64,000 nt of DNA from Camarhynchus parvulus (taxonomy: Eukaryota; Chordata; Aves; Passeriformes; Thraupidae), in NCBI RefSeq assembly GCF_901933205.1, contig NC_044582.1, forward strand, positions 14,179,820-14,243,819. Direction: 5' to 3'. The notes below the pieces were generated by a model that ran no database searches, was not told the DNA's origin, and was given only the letters and a program-made list of their open reading frames with translations. Each line of letters begins with the position of its first letter. Positions within the stretch are counted from its first letter, which is position 1. The translations under genes were made by a program, and so were the position numbers. Shown piece after piece: positions 23,553 through 33,245 of this stretch.

Positions 23553-25615
23553 CTTTGGAGGGACACTGCAGCCCCAAACATCTCTGCTCAAACAAAGCAA
23601 AAGGCTTTAGGCAGGGTCAGATACCCCCCTGTGCCCAAAGACAAACACCTAAACACATCCTAAGGCACTGAGCTGTGCACCCACAGACCTCCCTCTCCTG
23701 CTGCAGCTTGGCAAACCAGTATGTGCTGGGGGTCAGTGGGAGGAGAGGTTTCCTCAGCACTACAAACCCCGGAGCTGCACCTCCCCAGGACAATTCCCTT
23801 CCAGATCCACATTCACTGCATTCCAGGCAGCCATCACCACTTCAGCTCATGAGACACCTCATTCAAATTCCTGGGGCACATTTTACAAGTTCTACACAGA
23901 ACATGGTGCAAATTGCACCCGGTCAAGTCTGACCCATCACAGCCTTCAGATCCCAGGAGTGTGAGGATGAATGGAGAAAAGGTGACTCTCAGGGGTGTTG
24001 AAAGCACTCAGGCAGGCCACAGCACAGGATGCACTGGCACACTCGCTCTCCTGGGAATAAAATAATTCCCAGAACATAAAAAATGTGCAGGAGGAGATCA
24101 ACCCACACATCCTACAGTTAAATATTCCCTAGGTGCAGGGGAAAACAAGTGGCAACAGCTCTGCACTGTTGCCCATGTGAAACTCAACAGAATGGCTACA
24201 GCCAAGGAGAGGGTGCTGGCCCAACGACCCTTTGTACAAAATCACCCCACATTCTGCCATTTCTAGTGGCATTTGAACTGCTTTTAGTTTTGCCTGCAGC
24301 CACCATGCCAACCCCTATGGACTCAGCTTTTTCAGAAAGTACTTCAGAGTACTTTGAAAATAGTAAAGCACCATTTAAAAGGTTCAGTTCTTACTGCAGC
24401 ACTGTTAGAAGATAAATTTAAAGTTTGGCTGCCACAAGCAGCAGCATTTCTACCAGTCCTGGGCTTCCTTTTTGTAAAAATCTGGGTTTGGGTTTGTGAA
24501 ATAAACCTGTGTCTAAACTTCTAATTATATTAAGAAAAGGTAAGTGCTAGAAAGCAGCTGGACCTCAGCTCTAGCAGAAAGTTAATTTAAAAGCCAAGGG
24601 TTTAAATGACAGCTTCTTTTTTTAAACTGTACCTGATGGGAAAAGCAAATGGTGCCTGGGGTCTAAGGTCTGTGCTGGCAAGAAAGGCTGTGCAAATTGG
24701 GAATGAGAGAGGACAGGGAAAAGGGTCCCACTAATGTCAGCAGCGGAAAATCTGGTATTAACTGAGAAAGGTGACTTGGATGAAGATAAATATAGTGCAC
24801 AAGTGAAGACAAGTGACTTGCTAGACAAAGACAGCAATGAGCTGTGAGGAAGGGCAGAGAGGCAGCTCGTTCTGTGAAAAAGGAAAAAGCACGCACACAA
24901 AGACGTAAACAAGATTTCAGCTTGAAGGAACTGGCAGTTCCTCTCTGTCACTACCATTTACATTGCATTTCCTCCAGCCTTTATAAAACCTGGCTCCTCT
25001 AATTCATTCTAATTCACTCTAATGCCTCCACATGGCTCTTTCATTGCGTGTGTGGGCAGTCTAGAAAGCAGTAGTTGGACCGCTTTGACTGAAAGGAAAT
25101 GGTTTAGGCACAGCTCAAAGCCTGTGGGAGTCAAGAGAAAGCATTGAATTTGGCCTTTAAAAGAAACAGGATGCCAGGAGAGTCACATGAATGGTTAAAA
25201 GAGAAGATGTATAGGCCTGAATTGGGTTTTAGCCATTAGCTGTAGTAGGCTGGTTTTAATTAATAGCAGGTGGCTCGCTCTTTTGGCAAGGGTAGATGCG
25301 AGTTTAAGTTTTAAGATGTCAATGCAGTGTTTACCTTGCTTCGTAAAAAACAGTGCTCTGCAAACTTTTGTCTAAGACCACATCTGTACAAACCCTGCCT
25401 GGGGACCTGGGATCCAGGTGGGCACTTGGCAGCATGGGAGCCCTAACAGCAGCGAAGGGTGCCAGGATCCAAAGGCTGCAACAAGTGCATAAGGCACTTG
25501 ATCAAGGAAAGTCATTATTCCCCTTTCTCAGCTCGTTCAGACACAGCTGGAATTGTGCCTGCAATCTTGAGGCCCCTCTAATGTAAGAAAGATGTTGATC
25601 AGCTTGGGGGCATCC
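23553..25615. other. Anonymous noncoding DNA with conserved-element-like end
   Basis: No gene or transposon is recognised. The end of the block (about 24960-25340) is repeat-free and has features of conserved noncoding DNA: 'GGTTTTAATTAATAGCAGG', retained CpGs (GCGTGTG, GACCGCTT, GGCTCGCTC, GATGCGAG, CTTCGTAA) and no transposon similarity. A 3 x 10-bp array lies inside it. Confidence 0.45.
24997..25026. repeat. Short tandem repeat, 10-bp unit x 3
   Basis: The units are CTCTAATTCA, TTCTAATTCA and CTCTAATGCC. The first two differ at one base and the third at three. It contains three TAAT cores at 10-bp spacing, about one DNA turn. Confidence 0.75.
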
Positions 25616-25894
25616 ACCTGAGGCCACCAGGATGGTCAGCACTGGAGCATGCAAGCTGTGAGGAGAGGCTGAGTTAGGCTGACCTGGAAAGGATGAGGCT
25701 TCAGTGGGGCTACAGGAGCCATCAAGTACCAAGGCAGGGCTTACAGAGAACAGCCATGCTCTTCATTGAGGAAGGACAATGAGACTGTCTGGACTGGAAA
25801 TACTGGATGCACTTCCTGGGTAGGATTAGGGATTGGTACAGGAGCCCAGAGGAGCTGAACAATCTTTGTCCTTGAAGGTGTAGACCAAGCCCTG
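25616..25894 (+). mobile_element. CR1 LINE 3' region, left part of a split copy
   Basis: The stretch follows the end of CR1 ORF2 on the plus strand: 'GGCCACCAGGATGGTCAGCA', 'TGAGGAGAGGCTGAG', 'GGGCTTACAG' (CR1 GGCTTACAGG), 'TGGAAATACTGGATGC' and 'TCCTTGAAGGTGTAGACCAA' (CR1 CCTGGAGGTGTTCAAGGCCA). It stops at GCCCTG (25889-25894), where an LTR interrupts it, and resumes at 26304. The reading frame is destroyed by many changes. The left edge is approximate. The copy is clearly more diverged than the one at 14.3 kb. Confidence 0.75.
25889..25894. repeat. Target-site duplication, left copy (GCCCTG)
   Basis: GCCCTG at the left edge of the LTR is repeated exactly at 26304-26309. Six bases fit ERVK-class integration. 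If only GCCC is the duplication, the LTR would start two bases earlier with TG. Confidence 0.7.
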
Positions 25895-26303
25895 TATTGT
25901 ATTTGTGGGGTACCCCATGGCAGGAAGGAATGGTGAATCTGACTCCATGTTCTCAGAAGGCTAAATTATTATTTTATGATACTATATTGAAGAATGCTAT
26001 ACTAAACTATACTAAAGAACACAGAAAGGATACTCACAGAAGGCTAAAAAGATAATCATGAAAACTCGTGACTCTTTCCAGAGCCCTGACACAGCTTGGC
26101 ACTGATTGGTCATTGAGACAAAACAATTCACATTAAACCAATTAAACAATCACCTGTTGGTAAACAATCTCCAACCACATTCCAAAGCAGCAAAACACCG
26201 GAGAAGCAAATCAGATAATGTTCTCTTTTTTCTCTGAGGCTTCTCATCTTCCCAGGAGAAGAATCCTGGGTGAAGGGATTTTTCAGAAAATATGAATGTG
26301 ACA
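25895..26303 (-). mobile_element. Solo LTR (ERVK-like, passerine type) inserted in a CR1
   Basis: An LTR of about 409 bp lies between the GCCCTG repeats. Its right end on the plus strand is ATGTGACA, and it shares in the same order with the LTR at 38061-38444: 'CTGACTCCATGTT' then 'CAGAAGGCT', 'TTATTATTTTATGATA', 'ACTATACTAAA', 'TGATTGG/TGACTGG', 'CAATCACCTGTTG', 'GAGGCTTCTCA', 'CCCAGGAGAAGAATCCTGGG' and 'GGATTTTTCA'. I recall this as an abundant zebra-finch-type LTR family. The minus orientation is inferred from the sister copy, whose AATAAA is on that strand; here that hexamer is mutated. The plus-strand left end is TATTG rather than TG, so a terminal base has changed or the duplication is shorter than six bases. 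No internal retroviral sequence remains. Confidence 0.82.
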
Positions 26304-26405
26304 GCCCTGAGCAAGCTGGTATAAAGTCAGTGCTGTCCCAGCTTTAAGCAAGAGGCTGAACTATACAATCTCCCAGGAATCTTTCCAATCCAAATAATTT
26401 GATGG
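26304..26405 (+). mobile_element. CR1 LINE 3' end, right part of the split copy
   Basis: After the LTR the CR1 resumes exactly where it stopped: 'GCCCTGAGCAAGCTGGTAT' matches CR1 'GCCCTGAGCAACCTGGTCT'. It then runs through 'GCTGAACTATACAATCTCCC' (CR1 TTGGACTAGATGATCTCC) to 'CTTTCCAATCCAAATAATTT' (CR1 CCTTCCAACCCAAACCATTCT). The terminal octamer repeats have decayed beyond recognition. The GCCCTG at 26304-26309 is the right copy of the target duplication. Confidence 0.8.
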
Positions 26406-28615
26406 TATTTGTCACAAACACAAGCAGTACACAGGACATATGCTTATAAAGACAATACATTCTGAAAACACTAAATTACAGTGCATGTGTTAAAATAAAC
26501 AACCCCCAAAAACCACAGTAACCCACAACATAGAGGCCATTGCTTAGACAAAAGCTCACGTATTTTCTCACAAGCCTTTGCAGAACAGTAATCACCTTGG
26601 CAAAAACAACAGGCAAGAACTGTGTAAACCACTGCCATCTATTGAGTTTAAGACATTAATGGCCAGTGAGTGTTTATTGAGTAGATTTAGTTGTACAGAA
26701 GTGCAATAAATGAGTAAAATCAGGTGCCTCCTGCAAGCCACCTCAGATGCCATGACCTGCTCTGCAGAGGAACACAAAGCAATGAAAGAAAAGCCACTTT
26801 TAAAATAAGACTGGTCTGAAAACAAATGAGATTAAATTATTAACTGCAAAGTGTCTCTTTTTAAACAGAGATTACTGGCTCTGCACTAGTCTTCCACTTG
26901 ATTGAGATTTCCACTTCCATCTGATTTAGGTTTTATCACTGCAAGAATAATAGCACTTTGCCTTTCACATTAAGTAAGTTCTTTTTCACATATAATGTTT
27001 CTCAACGAGATATCCCACAGTTTAATTAAATTAAAATTGAAATTGCATTTTAAGAATACAGATAATTTAGTACCTGAGACACTTATGCATTCATTCTGTT
27101 TCATGAAGAAATTAATTATGTGAGAGTCATTAACAACAACTGCAATTCCTTATGGATTTAAGTTATGTTTTGAATTGGAAGACTGAAGTTCCCAGCTGAT
27201 TCAAATTCTACATGATGGCAAAAATGAATTAATGATGATAATATTCCATATGAACCAGCACAGGAATTAAATCCTGTGTTAAATCTAAAGGCAGCAGCAT
27301 GGACAATGAAAGAAGAGGAACCTATTTCTATTTTACTGATTTTGTCCTACAGAAGCCTGGAGTATTGCTGGATGAGCTACACTCTGTAGGTTCAGCCTTA
27401 GTACTGGTAAAATAAATAACAGCCTTGGAACTGACTTAACAAATACCAGGACTAGGCTCTGGCTTCCCTGGATCACCTTCTCTCTTTTCTGCAAGAAAAC
27501 CTCAGAGAATTTTTTTTTTCCTCAGCCATCGTCTAAGAGAAATATTTTACAGACTGATGAAAAGTGAGAACGATAAAAAAAGACCTATAAAGAATGATAA
27601 ATACAGGATTTCAAAATTGGCCACCCTGCTGTTAATTATCATCATTTCCTCCACAGTTTATGCATATTCAAATTATGCTGGCACTTCTGCTTCTGAGGAA
27701 ACAGTTTGAAAGGGGAAAGAGGAATCTCTGCAGCAGAGCCTGGTGTTTGAAAATTCACACACAGCATCAGTTGGATAGCAGAGCCAATTTTCCAGATATA
27801 TAAATCTGGGTTTAACTTCTGCAACAAAAACATTCACATCCATCCCTTTTATTATGCTATAGGGACATCTCTGTTGGCTGAAAGCATCATGCAGGGAATC
27901 AAAATGAAGGTGCAGGGCAAATTCTAAACCAGCATAACCCCCACATAACCTTCTTTGCCCAGGTCCAGGGTTCTATTTTGAAACTAAGGCGTAAATTGTG
28001 GGTTCTGCTGAGAAATTGGTCTCCACTGTCAAAGCCAACCAAGTGCACAGGGCTCAGTTTGTTTCCAGGAAAAAAAAAAAAAAAAACCAAACCAAAACAC
28101 TGATTAATTAAAATGCAAAGGCATCTTCCTGCCAAATATTTTTCCAGCCTTATGTTCAGCTAAGAATAATAAGGCTTGCCCATGTAATCCAAAAGACTGG
28201 TAGCCATTCTCAACACGCTGTCATCTATCACCCAACAGAAGCCTCTGTTTGCAGGGGAACAGATTGCAGCCAAGTAGATGGGCAGCTGAGGGTTTCACTT
28301 GTGTCCAACCCACAGCTCCTTCTGTCTAAAAGCCAATGTAGCTGCTCCCTTTATTACAGCCATACTGGCCTAGACACACCTGCAGTGAGAGCTTGGAAGA
28401 GCAGTTTCAGCACAGGGAATGCAGGGTGGCACTGGGATGGAGCCCCAGGAGCTGCCCCAGGCTCATCAGGCTCCCTGGTCCCACCAGCTGAAATCCCCTT
28501 TAACTCCCATGTGATGAGCCACACTCTAGATAAGGCCTGATGAAAATAATCACCATTAAAAGCAATATTTAAACATTATTGGAGCCCATGCAGAACCAGG
28601 GGCCCACACTGCAAT
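26406..28615. other. Anonymous noncoding DNA with a conserved-element-like patch
   Basis: No gene or further transposon is recognised. The patch 27000-27270 is very AT-rich, repeat-free and dense in homeodomain-type motifs (TTTAATTAAATTAA, AAATTAATTATG, AATGAATTAATGATG). The rest has no visible structure apart from the A-run listed separately. Confidence 0.45.
28070..28086. repeat. Poly(A) run of 17
   Basis: Seventeen A residues are followed by CCAAACCAAAACAC. I looked for a processed gene copy or SINE upstream and saw none, so this is a plain homopolymer. Confidence 0.9.
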
Positions 28616-28735
28616 TTTAAGGCAAGTTTCTCCATCTACTTCCGTAGATAAAATGGTGATCTCCTTCAAACAACCCTTTTGGTGCTGAAAGGCAAGGAAA
28701 TGTGGTCATATTAGGATTAATGACTTGAATTAACT
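28616..28735 (+). mobile_element. Possible MIR fragment
   Basis: GGCAAGTTTCTCCATCTACT, 'GTAGATAAAATGGTGATC' and, further on, 'AGGATTAATGACTTGAATTA' echo three MIR blocks in the right order (GGCAAGTTACTTAACC, CTGTAAAATGGGGATAA, AGGATTAAATGAGTTAA). The spacing between the last two is about twice that of MIR, so an insertion must be assumed or the similarity is accidental. Confidence 0.35.
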
Positions 28736-29195
28736 CTCTTGCACCTGTGCCTCACTGTATCCATGGCAAAGATGGACAGTAGCTTTGCCTTCTTAAAGTA
28801 ACACTTAAGGGTTTTTTGTCTACATAAGATCTTTTCTCTTCCTGTCTTACCAAAGAAACTATTTCTGAAGGAAAAATGCCTCCCACTGTAAAAGTTTCTT
28901 GATATGAAAAATGCAAATCTCAAGCAGCTATAATGAAGAAAATCAATTTTAGACTCCTGGTGGCTATCTTCCTGCAAAGCTGTATTATTTTTCATCAAGT
29001 ATCTACAAGAACCAGATCACATTTCTAGCTTTCTGTTCCTCTCCTGTGTAATGAGAGAGAATCATGTATATTGCTTTCATTTAATTTACCCTAGAAATTC
29101 AGAGTTATTGATTGTAGTTGGTAGACTTCCTAGCTGTAAGAGACTGGAAGCAACACTTTTATGCCTTTTATATTGCTTACTGCTGAGAGGGACCC

Positions 29196-29228
29196 AAAAA
29201 AAAGAAGAAAAAAAAAAGGGGGGGGAGG
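29196..29228. repeat. Homopurine tract (A-rich then G-run)
   Basis: Thirty-three purines without a break: A-runs with two single G interruptions, then eight G. Such tracts can adopt triplex structures and are prone to slippage. There is no other sign of function. Confidence 0.85.
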
Positions 29229-32200
29229 CAAAATTAAGCTTTGATCCTGGGGGAGAATATATCAATAGGGAGATAAAATACTGTCTGGGAATACCTATAC
29301 AACTGAACTAGAGATGCAAACTGCCTCTTACGACACTTATTTAAAAAAAAATCCATGCAACTGATTATGTGAGAGATATCAGAAAGGTCTAGAGTAATCA
29401 GGCAAAATTTGCATATTATTCACTGAAAAACATGCAGGTTTATGGAAGGACCAGAAACTATTCTTTAATTTAGATAAGCAGTTTTGCAAAGGGGAGGAAA
29501 AGAACAACAAAATTTTGAGGAAATACTTTGTTTGGATATTTTAAAAGCAATAATTTAATTCAGAAAGCTGCCAAAATATCAAACAGGATTAATGCTAGAA
29601 TACTTTGCATGATTTGGTAGCTTACAAATGAATGCACAGAGCCAGCATCTGTCAACTCCCTCAGGCAGCCTTGCTTAACGGAATGCAATTTCTTACCTGA
29701 AAAACATAAATAAGAAACACACATTTACATTTTGCTCTGCATAACTTAATCTGTTATTTAGTACCCTAAATCACACACGAAACCAGTTCCTCCTATTAAG
29801 CATGCAAAGATGCTACATCACTTGTGTAGAATGTTTTTAAAATCAACAGTAGTTTCCAATTAAAACAGTTGAGATGTAAATATTTATACCAAATACAGCA
29901 ACGTGATTAACATTCTTACCAGATACAAGCTCACTGGAGTACAACACTTCCCATAATTACCCCCTGCACAAGGACTGGAGTTGTTTGATCCCCCAGGCAG
30001 CAGGAGGAGGGAACTACCACCCAAAACACGACCACCACACAAACCCTAAGGGTCCTCCTTCACCCAGGGGAAGCTCTCTGGGACAGGAGCATGGCAGATG
30101 GTCCTGGAGCACCTTCCCCTTCTCTGGGGTCTCTCACACAGATCTAAGACTGTGCACAGGTGGGAGATGTGCACAGGAAAGCCTCAAGCATTGAGTGTGG
30201 CTTGGCTCTGGTCTGAATCCCAGACTGACATTCAGGGGAAACTTCAGAGAGCATTTCCATTTTCCCGTGTTGCACTCACATCAGATCCGCAGTTCCTTCC
30301 CATCTGGATCAATTTGTGTTAGATGTGAACAGACCCATGAGGCTCTGCTCAGGTATTAAATGTTTTTGGTGCAAGTCTCTGCAGTAAATAGGAACAAACC
30401 TATAAGCCAGGAATCATCTGAATTCCACAGGGATCGAGGCAGAATCCATACAGCTGCCATGAGGTCCTCAGCTGCAGTCATAGATGGATTATACTCATTT
30501 AAAAAAGGTATTAATGTATAAAGCTTCCTCAAGGGACAAAACCCACAACACTAAAAAGAAAGCATCAGTAAAACACTACAGCTCTTTACTGACATCTTCA
30601 AGCAGCAATGGGAATCCATCCAAATCAAACAGACAAAGTACAAATGCCCAGGAAACTATGAGAACTAAGAATGGCCACATTTCATGCCACAAAACTGTGC
30701 CCTCTTTTTCCTCCCCTCTTCCTCCTCAAAATGTACTCCAATCCTACTACTGGAGGCAATGGAAGAAAAGTTTAGTAAGCCTAGGGTTGAACTCTTAATG
30801 TACATGAATAAAAATTCATGAAGATACAAGGAAAAATATCTAATATGTCCAAACAACCTATTCTGGCTCCCTGGGTTTCTCATGTAAAGCTCTATGAAAT
30901 TTCTTCTCCTGGAAGTTCTTAATTACATTTTAATTATGCCATGGGTTTTTGGGGTAGAGCATTGGCTTTAGCTGAAAGGAATAGGTATCCATCAATCTAA
31001 TTACAGTATCTGCAAAACACTCAGTTCTGCAGTATTTATGCTTCTCTTTTATTTCTTGCATTTAATTAATAAACTGAAGGAAGTTCAGCTTTACTGCACA
31101 GAAATTTGGGAGAGTTCCCTGCACCTCATATCTTTTAATATGATTTTCTTAAAGTTCCTCTATCTGCAAGTAAGGCACTTCAGAGACAAAGTTCTCTGCT
31201 GTGGTTAAGAATGCAAGAGATAACCAGACCATATTTCAACAGGTTTTCTGACAAAGCTGCATTTGCAAGGCTTTCCAGAGTTTTCCCAACTTCAAGGGAC
31301 ATTCTTGAACTTGCTTGGTCAGAGCTGATCCATTTTATTTTCCCCACGGGTTTGCAGCATGAGATAATATCAGAGCAGAATTGTCTATCCCCAAATGACT
31401 GGCCACTCTCTCCCAAAAAGCAGGATATCAGGCAACCCCACAACAATGAGCAAAGGTTTATCAGATATGGATTCAGCAGTGCCCCAAAGCATGAGGAGAA
31501 CAAAGTGTCCCCTTTATCCATTTCAGTATAATGACAGATCACACTGCTTGCCTGGCTCAGTTCAGCTCAAACACCCCTTCCTGTTACAGATGTGTGATGG
31601 AGGAGGGCTCAAAACTGACAGGTTTTAACCATATTTGATAGAAATTTGGCACAGATGTTGTTGGCTCAGCTCAACATTACACAGAAAGAAAAGCAAAATT
31701 TATTCCAACGTTACAGGCTCCGATGTTCGGAAACAACACGAGCCTAGTTGTTAATTCTCAGCAGCACCTCTTGGGTCCCCTGCAGAGGGGAGATTTTGCC
31801 TCATTCCCCCCTAAGTACAGGGGATCATTCCTTCCTGCAGAGCTCTGCTAACCCACACACTGAGCTGCTGTGTCTGAAGTCACCAACTGCACTGAGAGGC
31901 GTCATTAACACATGATGGTGACACACGGCTCTGTTTGCACAGCAACACTTCAATGTCACAGGAAACCTGATAGAGTTTGGGGACTTGGATTTGAAGTGTG
32001 ACATTCCCATTTAAAATGCACACATTTGGGACAAGGAACAGAGTGGCTTTTCTGCTTGGTGTTGGGCTGGCAGAACTGCTCATAGCCACACTGGAATTAT
32101 CTAAATGTTTTCCAGAGACAGCTTCAAATAAACCTTGCACTGGCATTTCCTTCATGTTTGCCACCATTTCTGAAAAGTTTTTCAGAGAGATTTTTAATGG

Positions 32201-33214
32201 TTGTATTCTTTCTCAGCTTGCCACTTGACCATCCCTGAGAAATTTGGGGCAGAATGCCAGTCCTGGTGACATCAGCCCCACAAACTGGGCTCCCTGGGCA
32301 CTGCACCTGACACACAACATTCACCCTCAGCTGAGACAAAGTGATGACAATCCTGACCCTGACGTGCCAGGTAGTCCTGGACAGCTCACTCCACACCTCA
32401 GCCCTCCCTCTGCACCCTGCCTGTCCCAGAGACATCTGATTTTGGGAGGTCAGGACTCTCAGGGCACAGCATTGACCTCCTAATACCACCTGAGGCACTT
32501 CCAGCATGTAGAGAAGGAATAACAAAGCCAGCTTTGACTGTTAAATGGTGGGTCTTTAAAAAATACTTCCCTCTCCTCATTTCAGAGTAAAACAAACGTT
32601 TAGACATTGAATACATGTGACTCTGGCCTCGGTTATACTGGAAAATATAAAATGTAAAGTAATTGAAAGGGACAGGTCAGAACATTTAGCTGATCTTTCC
32701 CAGATGCTTTTAATTTCTTGAGTTGGCATATGAGAATATCCTGGTGATGAATGCACTGTTTATACCAGAAATACAGTAATAAAAACAAAGTTCTTAAAAG
32801 AAAACTGAAAATATTCTGATATGGCTTTATGAATATGACACACAGACTTGCAGAAACAAACACCAGCAATTAAAATGGGATGGAGAACTAAAATATCAAA
32901 CAATTAGGCTTGCTTGCAGAACTGCTGCAGGTTCTACATTGCAGTTATGTTATCTTAGCAATTAGCTTGAAGATTATGGCACAGCCAAACAAGCTTATAC
33001 ATCTCTATGGTTTCATGGTATGCAAGCAATAAAAGCTGAAAGAGAATCTTTACATTATTTCATAACTTTAAAAGAACACCATATTGTGTATAACAGGATG
33101 AGGCACTTGTTTAAAAATTCAGTGTTATTTTAGCATCAATAGCTTTCACTAGCAGCTTTCTGAACACAGCTGCGTGGGGAGAAAATTAGTTTCCTAACAT
33201 TTGCTTCTTCCAAA

Positions 33215-33245
33215 GGCTAAAAAATGTCATGGCTAAAAAAGTCAT
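33215..33245. repeat. Tandem duplication, 15-16 bp unit
   Basis: GGCTAAAAAATGTCAT is followed directly by GGCTAAAAAAGTCAT, which lacks one T. It is a small slippage or duplication product. Confidence 0.8.

Noticed and set aside
28070..28086. Poly(A) run as the tail of a processed pseudogene or SINE
   Set aside because: No flanking duplication and no gene-like or SINE-like sequence upstream.
29020..29090. MIR-like 'CTCTCCTGTGTAATGAGAGA'
   Set aside because: Too short and diverged to separate from chance.
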